From positions 1 to 10,781 of the forward strand of contig CAIYOB010000475.1 in assembly GCA_903927685.1 (NCBI GenBank): 10,781 bases of DNA, given 5' to 3'. Shown here in pieces: positions 1 through 5,871 of this stretch; position 1 is the stretch's first letter; each line of letters starts with the position of its first letter. This DNA comes from an uncultured Planctomycetaceae bacterium (GTDB taxonomy: Bacteria; Planctomycetota; Planctomycetia; Pirellulales; Pirellulaceae). The translations under genes and the position numbers were made by a program. The notes under the pieces were generated by a model. The model ran no database searches, was not told the DNA's origin, and saw only the letters and a list, made by a program, of their open reading frames with translations.

Positions 1-1240
1 TCGCCGGGATGTTCGGCGGCAGATGCACCTTGTAGGTCTTGCTGCCGTCGAGCACCTTGCCCTCGGAATCCACGAACGCGACGGCATATTGCGAACCGAC
101 ACCGACCATCTTCGCGGCCATCGCCGGGGTGATGCCGGTCGCGTAGTAGAAGAAAAAGGTGCGCGCATCGAGGTTGCGCACGCCCGGCTGCGAGAGAAAT
201 TCGTAGCTGCCGCCAACGAACGGCGTGCTCCACGCGCTGTTCGGGAAGAGCGGCGCGTCCTTGAGGCGGCTCCGGAAAACGGCGGCCCGCGCGGTCGCGT
301 TGCCCACGGCGGCGGCCTCGGTGAGAATCTTCTTCATCCGCGCATCCGGTGCGAAGAGTTTGCCTTTCTCGATGCCGATAGAGGCCAGAAGCCCAAGCGT
401 TTCCGGATTCAGCGCCTCATTGGGTTCTTCCTGCACGATATGGTCGACCTCCTCGAAGAACGAGAAGTCGTTTGCATGAATCGTGTTGAAGGCTTTGCCC
501 GAGACGTTGATGAACTTCATCGGCGGCGGATTCTTGGCCACTGCAAGCGGATAAACCTTGGCGAATTTCTTGGTGTTCTCGACGGCCGGCTTGGGGTCGC
601 CGTTAACCAGGAAGCCTCGCCAGAAGAAGAGATTGCCGAAGGTGGCCGAGCGGAAGACGAAGTAGCCCTTGGGCACGTCACCCTGGTAGCCGGGCGGCAG
701 CAGCAGGAATTCTCCGCCCTTGCCTTGGTCCGGACCGGCGTTGCCCACGTCGCCGACGTAGTGGAACCAATGGTCGTCAATCATGCCGAGAATGTTCGGC
801 GGGGTCTCGATGACCAGTGGGCCGTCCTTCAGGTCCAGCCACATCAGGTTATAGACGGATTCGGTGTTCGCCGTGAGGAACAACGACTTCGAGTCCATCA
901 GCGTTTCCATGATGAGCACGGTCTGATTGTCCGCGCCCTGGCTGCGCATACCCTCGCGCAGGGCATAGACCGACGCGCCCGGCATGGCGTTGAGGAACGC
1001 CTGCACGCCGCGCTGGAAGTCGAGGTTGTCGTAAACCTTCTCAACGGTGGCGTCATCCGGGAAGCCGTCGAAGAACTTGAGCGTGCCCAGCCGGGTCTCG
1101 ACGGAATCCGGCGTGGTGATCTCCGGCGGAATATCCGTCGTCATCTTCATCTTCGGCGGGGTTTGCGCCTGGGCGGCGGTTGTTGTGAACGCCAAAGCCC
1201 CGACGAGCGCGGCGGCCAGGAGGCTGAATGTGGTTCCCAT
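1..1240 (-). CDS. Exported DUF1254/DUF1214 domain protein (C-terminus cut by window edge)
   Basis: This gene reads right to left from an ATG at 1240 and stays open for 413 codons to the left edge. Residues 1 to about 26 form a signal-peptide-like segment (hydrophobic core LLAAALVGALAF, then TTTAAQAQ), so the protein is probably exported. Residues about 60-200 match DUF1254: VYNLMWLDLKDGPLVIE (near 128-144), DDHWFHYVGDVGNAGPD (155-171) and FLLLPPGY (178-185). From about 330 the start of DUF1214 is visible, with FFYYATGITPAM and, at the edge, the KTYKVHLPPNIPA pattern. Family members are usually about 450-490 residues, so the last 50-80 are missing. The family has no firmly established reaction. 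The chosen start has GAGG 8 bases upstream. An in-frame ATG at 1291 also has GAGG at good spacing, but the 17 extra codons are rich in A/T third positions, unlike the rest of the gene. Confidence 0.93.
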   Translation of the reverse strand, partial: MGTTFSLLAAALVGALAFTTTAAQAQTPPKMKMTTDIPPEITTPDSVETRLGTLKFFDGFPDDATVEKVYDNLDFQRGVQAFLNAMPGASVYALREGMRSQGADNQTVLIMETLMDSKSLFLTANTESVYNLMWLDLKDGPLVIETPPNILGMIDDHWFHYVGDVGNAGPDQGKGGEFLLLPPGYQGDVPKGYFVFRSATFGNLFFWRGFLVNGDPKPAVENTKKFAKVYPLAVAKNPPPMKFINVSGKAFNTIHANDFSFFEEVDHIVQEEPNEALNPETLGLLASIGIEKGKLFAPDARMKKILTEAAAVGNATARAAVFRSRLKDAPLFPNSAWSTPFVGGSYEFLSQPGVRNLDARTFFFYYATGITPAMAAKMVGVGSQYAVAFVDSEGKVLDGSKTYKVHLPPNIPA

Positions 1241-1262
1241 TTTCCTGTCCTCTGGTTCTCTT

Positions 1263-1299
1263 GGTAACATGTTAAGTGCTTTCGTCTTCATGTGTTACC
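1263..1299. promoter_or_regulatory. Inverted repeats just upstream of the DUF1254 gene
   Basis: GGTAACA (1263-1269) is matched by its exact reverse complement TGTTACC (1293-1299), and the perfect 10-bp palindrome TAACATGTTA (1265-1274) overlaps the left half-site. The block starts 23 bases upstream of the ATG at 1240. Its composition is AT-rich relative to the neighbouring coding DNA. A regulator-binding site or 5' UTR structure is possible. I see no convincing -35/-10 pair, so this is a structural observation, not a demonstrated operator. Confidence 0.3.
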
Positions 1300-1320
1300 T
1301 CGTCCAAGCTCAGATAACCA

Positions 1321-1670
1321 TCAACGAACTGCTGCGAACCTGCCCATAGTGCTAGGGATATCGCGACAAACCCTCTCTACATCCTGGGCAGTCCCGCGGA
1401 TCAGCCCGTTGTCCCGCGCAAGGCGTGGCAGGGAGGTCTGCTCCCAGACGCCTCGACCGGTACAGGCCGACGAGACGGGTGCAGGAGCAAGATGACGGGG
1501 TGTGGGCCCCGCCCGGTCCCTTGGGGCGTTTGAATAACATAGGTGCGGTCCAGGCCCCCGTGCCGGAGCCCACGAGACACGGGCTTGTCGGCCGGTTCGC
1601 CCGCGGCGAGCGGGCCGGCACAGCCCGGGAGAAGCAACAAGCACACCCAACAGCCGTCAAGGTTGTTCAT
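1321..1670 (-). pseudogene. Frameshifted remnant of an exported LpqC/PHB-depolymerase-like esterase
   Basis: From an ATG at 1670 the minus strand encodes a signal-peptide-like start (MNNLDGCWVCLLLLPGCAG), then LRHGGLDRTYVIQTPQG and HPVILLLH. That is how alpha/beta-hydrolases of the LpqC / polyhydroxybutyrate-depolymerase-like family begin: 'HGGLxRxYxVHxP' followed by the first core strand and the oxyanion His. Similarity then breaks off and this frame stops at 1401. It resumes in another minus-strand frame as TGRGVWEQTSLPRLARDNGLI, which fits the expected glycine loop and 'LARExGFIV' helix; that frame ends at 1321. No catalytic GxSxG motif, Asp or His segment is present, and the family is normally over 250 residues. 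I read it as a frameshifted, 3'-deleted remnant. Lipobox-like LLLLPGC could make it a lipoprotein. It lies divergent to the GH10-like gene. Alternative: chance similarity in a short stretch. Confidence 0.5.
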
Positions 1671-1702
1671 GGAAACGAATCCGGTTCGAGTGGTGTGCCG
1701 CC

Positions 1703-1760
1703 GACGCGCGATCGGCCTCGCGCGCCCGACACCTCGCGCGATCGGGCTCGCGCGATCGGG
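1703..1760. repeat. Short GC-rich tandem repeat, 14-bp unit, two perfect plus two degenerate copies
   Basis: The unit CTCGCGCGATCGGG occurs twice back to back at 1733-1746 and 1747-1760. Two degenerate copies precede it at 1703-1716 (11 of 14 matching) and 1717-1730 (10 of 14), with a 2-base interruption at 1731-1732. Each full unit contains the palindrome CGATCG. It lies in the divergent gap between the esterase remnant and the GH10-like gene, about 110-165 bases upstream of the GH10 ATG. It could be a protein-binding array or simple slippage product. Confidence 0.7.
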
Positions 1761-1764
1761 CGTA

Positions 1765-1792
1765 TTGCGATCTGGTTGGCGTCCGTTATTCT
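1765..1792 (+). promoter_or_regulatory. Weak candidate promoter for the GH10-like gene
   Basis: TTGCGA (1765-1770) and TATTCT (1787-1792) are separated by 16 bases, each matching the sigma-70 consensus at 4 of 6 positions. They sit about 80 bases upstream of the ATG at 1871, directly after the 14-bp tandem repeat. Planctomycete promoters are poorly defined and both boxes are weak, so this is only the best pair I found in the gap. Confidence 0.2.
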
Positions 1793-1870
1793 TACCAGCA
1801 GGATGGTTGCTTATCAAGGTGTCCGGCACATCCCGCGTCGTCCTTTAATGCGTTCCAGCGCGGATTCGTT

Positions 1871-3079
1871 ATGAGAATTTCATCGGCTTTGTGGATGGCG
1901 GTGATCGTCGTTGGTTTCCTCGCACCGCCGACAGTCGCCCAGTACGTCCGCCCGCCGGGCAAGACGCTGCGGGATTTGGCCCAGGCGTGCGGGTTCCACG
2001 TCGGGGCCAACTTCCCAAACTTGTACGAGAAATGGCGTGAGGCCGGGAAATCCGGCTACTACCGTTTCGATCCCGAGGCGGCGATTGCCAAGGACCACTT
2101 CACGATCATGACGGCCGGTTGGGAGGTGTATCCCGGGCACACGTGGAAGGGGGAAGGGCAATACGATTTCGCCGGCACCGACGCGTACATCGAGTGGTGT
2201 CGCGGGCACGGCATCGAGTTCCACGCGCACGGACTGGGGTACGTGTTCCGGGCCGGCTGGCCGTTCTATAAACTGCCGGTCAGGACCGAAGCAGAAAAGG
2301 CCCGCGTGCGGCAGGTCTACGAGCAGTACGTCCGCGACACCGTCGGGCACTTCCAAGGCCGCGTGTTCCTGTGGGACGTGTGCAACGAGCATCTCTTTCC
2401 GCCGTACCAATCCGGTGGTTGGCTCAAGTGGCATCCGTCGACCGGTCCGCGGGAATACTGGAGAGCATACAACATGGACCCGCGCGATCCGGAGCGCGGG
2501 TACGACTGGTACGTCCAGACGCTGGCCATCGCCCACGAGGCAGACCCGCAGGCGAAGCTGATCCTGCTCGACTTCAACAACGAGATCCTCTGCCCCAAGA
2601 GTGACACGATGCTGGCGCTGGCCAAGACGCTGTTGGCGAAGGAATTGCCACTGCGCGGGATCGGTTTCCAGATGCACATTAACACCGAGTGCAAACGTGT
2701 GATCTGGAAGAAGCAGACCATGGAGCCGGGCGGTCACGAGCTACCCGACGACGCCTATTTCGACAGCCTGCGAAAGAACATCCGGCGATTCACCGACCTG
2801 GGGCTGGAGGTCTGGATCACCGAGATGAGCGTGGACGTGGATCCCGCCAAGCCGCTCGAGGGCGAGTTGAAGCGGCAGGCCGAGGTCTACGGACGGGTGT
2901 TTGAGGTCTGCCTGGAGAATCGCGGCATGAAAGGCATCAAGCTGTGGGGCGTCGTGGACGACACGGATTGGCAGTCGAAGAAGCAATATCATCCGTACCT
3001 GTTCGACGCTCAGGGAAGAGCCAAACCGGCGTTCTTCGCGGTCCGAGATGCGTTGGCCAACGCCGCGGATGCGAGGTGA
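1871..3079 (+). CDS. Exported GH10-like glycoside hydrolase with altered glycone subsite
   Basis: This 402-residue protein is probably a secreted retaining glycosidase of family GH10 (endo-beta-1,4-xylanase fold). Residues 1-23 are a Sec signal peptide with a likely cut after TVA. The acid/base glutamate is E173 in FLWDVCNEH, and the nucleophile is E318 in VWITEMSVDVD. The GH10 pair Q-x-H is present as Q267/H269 (GIGFQMHI), the aglycone-side WG motif is LWGVVDDTDW (W359), and the typical end YLFDAQGRAKPAFFAV follows. Size fits a single catalytic domain with no carbohydrate-binding module. The usual 'ExNxMKWE' region is replaced by IMTAGWEVYP (79-88), and 'GHTLVWH' by HAHGLGYVF (118-126), so the glycone pocket differs from xylanases. 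The ATG at 1871 gives a complete signal peptide, although the Shine-Dalgarno sequence is weak. The gene stands alone, divergent from the esterase remnant and convergent with the reductase. Confidence 0.88.
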   Translation: MRISSALWMAVIVVGFLAPPTVAQYVRPPGKTLRDLAQACGFHVGANFPNLYEKWREAGKSGYYRFDPEAAIAKDHFTIMTAGWEVYPGHTWKGEGQYDFAGTDAYIEWCRGHGIEFHAHGLGYVFRAGWPFYKLPVRTEAEKARVRQVYEQYVRDTVGHFQGRVFLWDVCNEHLFPPYQSGGWLKWHPSTGPREYWRAYNMDPRDPERGYDWYVQTLAIAHEADPQAKLILLDFNNEILCPKSDTMLALAKTLLAKELPLRGIGFQMHINTECKRVIWKKQTMEPGGHELPDDAYFDSLRKNIRRFTDLGLEVWITEMSVDVDPAKPLEGELKRQAEVYGRVFEVCLENRGMKGIKLWGVVDDTDWQSKKQYHPYLFDAQGRAKPAFFAVRDALANAADAR

Positions 3080-3331
3080 CGCGTCCTTCGTCGCGAAATC
3101 CTGCGGTGCGTACCTGATCGACGTCTGGCCTCTGGGGCGGACGTGCCTGGCCCGTCGGGCGGCAGGCGGGGTCAGCAACCTCCGCCGACCACGCCGTTCC
3201 CAGCCCGGCGCCGGGGCAGGACGGTGGCCGTCAAGGTCGACGGCCTCGTCGAAATACCCAAGCCGACGCCGTCACGCTCACGGCCATTCCGCCGCTCGCG
3301 GAGGAGTCACGAACCGAGCAGACCGAAACCG

Positions 3332-3364
3332 CGGACTCTCATGGTTCACGGTTCGTAGAGTCCG
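3332..3364 (-). terminator. Hairpin overlapping the reductase stop codon, possible weak terminator
   Basis: CGGACTCT (3332-3339) and AGAGTCCG (3357-3364) are perfect inverted copies separated by 17 bases and span the TGA of the aldo/keto reductase. Farther into the convergent gap with the GH10-like gene, CCCGGCGCCGGG (3204-3215) is a perfect 12-bp palindrome. Neither is followed by a T tract, so a classical intrinsic terminator is not shown. The 259-base gap 3080-3338 holds no other gene I can support. Confidence 0.25.
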
Positions 3365-4457
3365 GCGTCGAGACATCGGCCGGTGCCGGCCGGTCGAGCA
3401 TTTGCCGGATGATCGGGCTCTGGAATGCCGCGGCAGAGAACTCGGCCAGTAGTGTTCGGTCCTCTTCGCGGAAGGCGAGGTCGCCGCGAAATGTCTCCAC
3501 GTTCTGGTCAATGTCCGACGGCCGTGTCATGCCGATCAACAACAGCGTGACCCGCTCGTCCTGGACCACCCAGCGCACGGCTGCCCGACGCAGCCGGGCC
3601 AGTTTTTCGGGCGTGAAGCCTGGTACGATCTCGGCAGCTCGGTAACCGAACACGAACGAACCGAGAACCTTCATGGCCACCACGCCCAGACCCAACTCGC
3701 GGGCTCGGCTCAGGCAGCGTTCGCGCCAGGCGAGGTTGGCGTGCGAGAGGATCGTGTCCATGCCCTTGGGAAAGTAGCCGTAGCCGATCAGGGCCTGGTC
3801 GGCCAGACCGGAGTCGATCAGGGTGTACATCGCCTCGAAGGCGTTATGGGCCGTCACGCCGAGGTAGCGAAAGAGCTTCTCTTCGCGGAGTTTGGCGAGT
3901 TCCTCGTAGATCTCCCTGGCCCGCTCGACGCCGAGGTACTCGAAGACCGGCCCGTGGATCTGGACACAGTCGACCTGGTCGGTGCGAAGCCGCTGGAGGG
4001 AAGCCTCCAGGCTGGCGCGGACTTGGCTCCGCTCGAGAATCGCGTTGTCGCTGGGCGGCACGCCGACCTTCGTCGCCAGGTAGACCTGATCGCGAACGTC
4101 GGCGAGCGCCTCGCCGAGGATCCCTTCGCTCTCGCCGTAGTTGGGTGAGGTATCGAAATATCGGATGCCCGACTCGAACGCGTGCCGCACCATGGCGACC
4201 CGCTGGTCCCGGGGCAATTGCGGGCCATAGGATGCCTGCCACTTCTCCACCATCGCCGACCCGCCGAACCCCAGGATCGGCAGCCGGCGGCCGGTCTTGC
4301 CGAACTCGCGGATCGGCAGGCCCGGCGACTGCGTCGCGACGGGCCCGCCTTCGGCGGCGAGCGTCTGGGCGCCGCCGATCCCTGCGGCCACGGTCGCCGC
4401 CAGGAAGCCGCGGCGGTCCAAGGGATGGATGGTCAATTTCGGATCGTGGTTGCTCAT
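3339..4457 (-). CDS. Tat-exported aldo/keto reductase
   Basis: This 372-residue NAD(P)H-dependent oxidoreductase has the aldo/keto reductase TIM barrel. The N-terminus carries a twin-arginine signal, DRRGFLAATVAAG (R15-R16 plus a hydrophobic run to about 35), predicting folded export. The domain begins at IREFGKTGRRLPILGFGG (49-66). The catalytic tetrad is intact: D102 and Y107 in YFDTSPNYG, K130 in LATKVG and H168 in VQIHG. A typical C-terminal cofactor region includes VTLLLIGMTRPSDIDQNV, the counterpart of the 'IPG..s..ql.eN' motif. No cysteine cluster is present, unlike the ferredoxin-like AKR subgroup. A reduction of a sugar-type carbonyl or the reverse oxidation is plausible but not shown. 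The start at 4457 has AGGA about 8 bases upstream. It lies downstream of the propeller gene on the same strand but is separated by 151 bases holding a strong hairpin, so co-transcription is uncertain. Confidence 0.92.
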   Translation of the reverse strand: MSNHDPKLTIHPLDRRGFLAATVAAGIGGAQTLAAEGGPVATQSPGLPIREFGKTGRRLPILGFGGSAMVEKWQASYGPQLPRDQRVAMVRHAFESGIRYFDTSPNYGESEGILGEALADVRDQVYLATKVGVPPSDNAILERSQVRASLEASLQRLRTDQVDCVQIHGPVFEYLGVERAREIYEELAKLREEKLFRYLGVTAHNAFEAMYTLIDSGLADQALIGYGYFPKGMDTILSHANLAWRERCLSRARELGLGVVAMKVLGSFVFGYRAAEIVPGFTPEKLARLRRAAVRWVVQDERVTLLLIGMTRPSDIDQNVETFRGDLAFREEDRTLLAEFSAAAFQSPIIRQMLDRPAPADVSTPDSTNREP

Positions 4458-4530
4458 GGCGGGGTTCCTATCAACCTGTTTGCGACAACTCCGCTACGGT
4501 TCTGCGTCCGGGGGCTCGCCATTCTTCACC

Positions 4531-4590
4531 GTGGCGTAAGCTTCCAGCTTGCGGGAAACCGCGGCATCGCAAGCTGGAAGCTTACGCCAC
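4531..4590. repeat. Perfect inverted repeat, 23-bp arms with 14-base loop (REP/MITE-like)
   Basis: The left arm 4531-4553 (beginning GTGGCGTAAGCTTCCAG) is the exact reverse complement of the right arm 4568-4590 (ending GGAAGCTTACGCCAC), with a 14-base spacer at 4554-4567. Within each arm AAGCT and AGCTT also form a small imperfect palindrome. It begins 19 bases beyond the stop codon of the propeller gene on the minus strand and 74 bases before the reductase ATG. There is no T tract on either side, so it is not a classical intrinsic terminator. It may still stop or stabilise transcripts. Its perfection suggests a recently placed dispersed repeat such as a REP or MITE, but only one copy is in this window and no transposase accompanies it. 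Confidence 0.9.
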
Positions 4591-4608
4591 TTGTTTCGGG
4601 AACGGTGC

Positions 4609-5634
4609 TTAACACGGGGCTGCTTCGCCGTGCGGATACCGGTAGTCAGCGCTGGTGTTCGTTGACACTCGCCTGGTCGAGCGGTCGGCCAGTTGGTACA
4701 CGTATAGCTGGCCCTTGCCGGTATTGTTCAGGTGATACACCACCGCCGACTCACCCTGAATCCAACGCGGATAGGCATACCAGCTCCGCTTCCGCTCCTC
4801 GTTGGCAATCACCTGGAGATTCGTGATCGTGCGCTTTTCGGAGTCGAAATCCGCGACGTACAGCGTGTGGCCCACTTCCACGTATCCGGCTCCCGCCTGG
4901 AACTCGAAGCAGATCTGCTTCTCACTGGGAGAAATGCTGGCGCGATGGAGCTGGCCTTGGGACACCAAGTCGCACTGGACGCGTTCCAGAACGGGTTTGC
5001 CGTCGCTCTTGAGACGCATCAGGAACACGCCCCAGCCCAACACGGGGTGCAGCGCGGAGACGAAGACCCTGCCGTCGGTCAGACACGAGTGGGCCCACGT
5101 GTGATAGCTCGTGTCCGAGATTGGAACTTCTTCGCCGGGCTCACCACCCGTCTTCCCCTGCATCACGATGTAGCCGCCCGTCGTCGGATTCTTGCGGTTC
5201 CAGATCGGCGTGTTCTGGCCGTCGCGCGTCCACGTCGGATTGAAATCCGTGTGCGTGCCGTCGCTCAACGGATGAAATCCCGTGCCGTCCACGTTGACGA
5301 CGAAAATCGCCGTTTTCCACTTGAGCGTATCGGGATCGTCCTTGAGGCGGCGGAAGCAGACGAGCATATCGCCGGTCTTGGACCAGGACGGCTTGAAGTC
5401 CCAATGGCCCGTCGTCACGGGCTTTCCCTCGGGCTTGCCGAGCTCATTCACATGGATCTCGCCGTTGCAGTAGTACGATATCCGCTGAGCATGCGGTGAA
5501 ACCGCGTCCGCGGCACCGGCAACCAGCGGCGCTAGGGCGGAGCCGAAATGGGCGGAAGCGGCCATCGTCACCGCGGACTGTATCGCCCTTGTCAGGAACC
5601 CGCGTCGGGATGGTTGATCGTTATGCGGCCTCAT
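4609..5634 (-). CDS. Tat-exported TolB/oligogalacturonate-lyase-like beta-propeller protein
   Basis: This 341-residue protein starts with a twin-arginine signal (SRRGFLTRAIQSAVTMAASA, R10-R11) and is probably exported. The rest is a chain of WD40-like/PD40 blades of the TolB type: HWDFKPSWSKTGDMLVCFR (about 77-95), AIFVVNVDGTGFHPLSDG, DFNPTWTRDGQNTPIW, RASISPSEKQICFEF and YPRWIQGESAVVYHLNN. The central part with SYHTWAHSCLTDGRVFVSAL resembles the His-containing core of PL22 oligogalacturonate lyases, which also have a beta-propeller fold, but I cannot place the metal ligands, so a binding-only role is equally possible. The ATG at 5634 has AGAGGA 9 bases upstream. It is divergent from the GH42/GH50-like gene and followed by a perfect hairpin. 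The placement between two glycosidases favours oligosaccharide processing; this is inference. Confidence 0.82.
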   Translation of the reverse strand: MRPHNDQPSRRGFLTRAIQSAVTMAASAHFGSALAPLVAGAADAVSPHAQRISYYCNGEIHVNELGKPEGKPVTTGHWDFKPSWSKTGDMLVCFRRLKDDPDTLKWKTAIFVVNVDGTGFHPLSDGTHTDFNPTWTRDGQNTPIWNRKNPTTGGYIVMQGKTGGEPGEEVPISDTSYHTWAHSCLTDGRVFVSALHPVLGWGVFLMRLKSDGKPVLERVQCDLVSQGQLHRASISPSEKQICFEFQAGAGYVEVGHTLYVADFDSEKRTITNLQVIANEERKRSWYAYPRWIQGESAVVYHLNNTGKGQLYVYQLADRSTRRVSTNTSADYRYPHGEAAPC

Positions 5635-5731
5635 CGCGTTTGGTCCTCTGGAAGGTCAGAATGTCCCTGCGAAACGCGGAAGCCGACATTGTCAGCCCTA
5701 CGGCCGCACCAATCAAGCCACCGATGATCAA
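5621..5731 (-). CDS. Possible 36-residue membrane-peptide ORF overlapping the propeller gene start
   Basis: On the minus strand an open frame from a TTG at 5731 to a TAA at 5621 encodes a glycine-zipper-like hydrophobic stretch (LIIGGLIGAAVGLTM) followed by a charged tail (FRRDILTFQRTKRDEAA). It overlaps the first 14 bases of the propeller gene in another frame, an arrangement compatible with translational coupling. An internal ATG at codon 15 has AGGG about 6 bases upstream and would give a 22-residue peptide without the membrane segment. The TTG has AAGGGG immediately adjacent, too close to be ideal. I do not recognise a family. It could equally be a chance ORF in leader RNA or the tail of a decayed gene. 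Confidence 0.2.
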   Translation of the reverse strand: MIIGGLIGAAVGLTMSASAFRRDILTFQRTKRDEAA

Positions 5732-5740
5732 CCCCTTGGG

Positions 5741-5791
5741 TTAAGAATTGGTTAAAGTCCTGGGACGCGCGCGATTCCTTAAGGAATTGGT
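5741..5791. promoter_or_regulatory. Duplicated TTAAG(G)AATTGGT box with 14-bp palindrome in divergent promoter region
   Basis: TTAAGAATTGGT (5741-5752) recurs as TTAAGGAATTGGT (5779-5791), about 38 bases apart. The second copy overlaps the perfect palindrome ATTCCTTAAGGAAT (5774-5787). TAGAAT (5791-5796) could be a -10 element for the plus-strand gene, though no good -35 sits at the right distance. This is the most AT-rich patch of the 237-base gap between the minus-strand propeller gene and the plus-strand glycosidase, so it is the natural place for shared divergent control. The pairing with a regulator is inference. Confidence 0.4.
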
Positions 5792-5871
5792 AGAATAGGG
5801 TCCACGGAAACCGGATTCATCACCGTGATGCGACTCGGTTTGGCCTCCTTTGTCCCAACTGCAGGACTGCG

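Noticed and set aside
23..1267. A 414-codon plus-strand open frame across the left edge gene
   Set aside because: It is antisense to the DUF1254/DUF1214 frame, whose conserved motifs read cleanly on the minus strand. Its Arg/Glu/Val/Gly-rich product matches nothing I recognise; long antisense frames are common in GC-rich coding DNA.
1880..2737. A 285-codon minus-strand open frame inside the GH10-like gene
   Set aside because: The plus strand carries a signal peptide and both GH10 catalytic motifs; the antisense product has no recognisable domain.
3178..3338. Plus-strand reading VAVKVDGLVEIPK followed in another frame by ADAVTLTAIPPLAEE, suggesting a frameshifted gene fragment
   Set aside because: The stretch is under 50 codons, needs a frameshift, and I cannot name a family it belongs to.
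4531..4590. Classical rho-independent terminator
   Set aside because: The stem is perfect but no run of T follows on either strand, and the stem is not especially GC-rich at its base, so the element is listed as a repeat instead.
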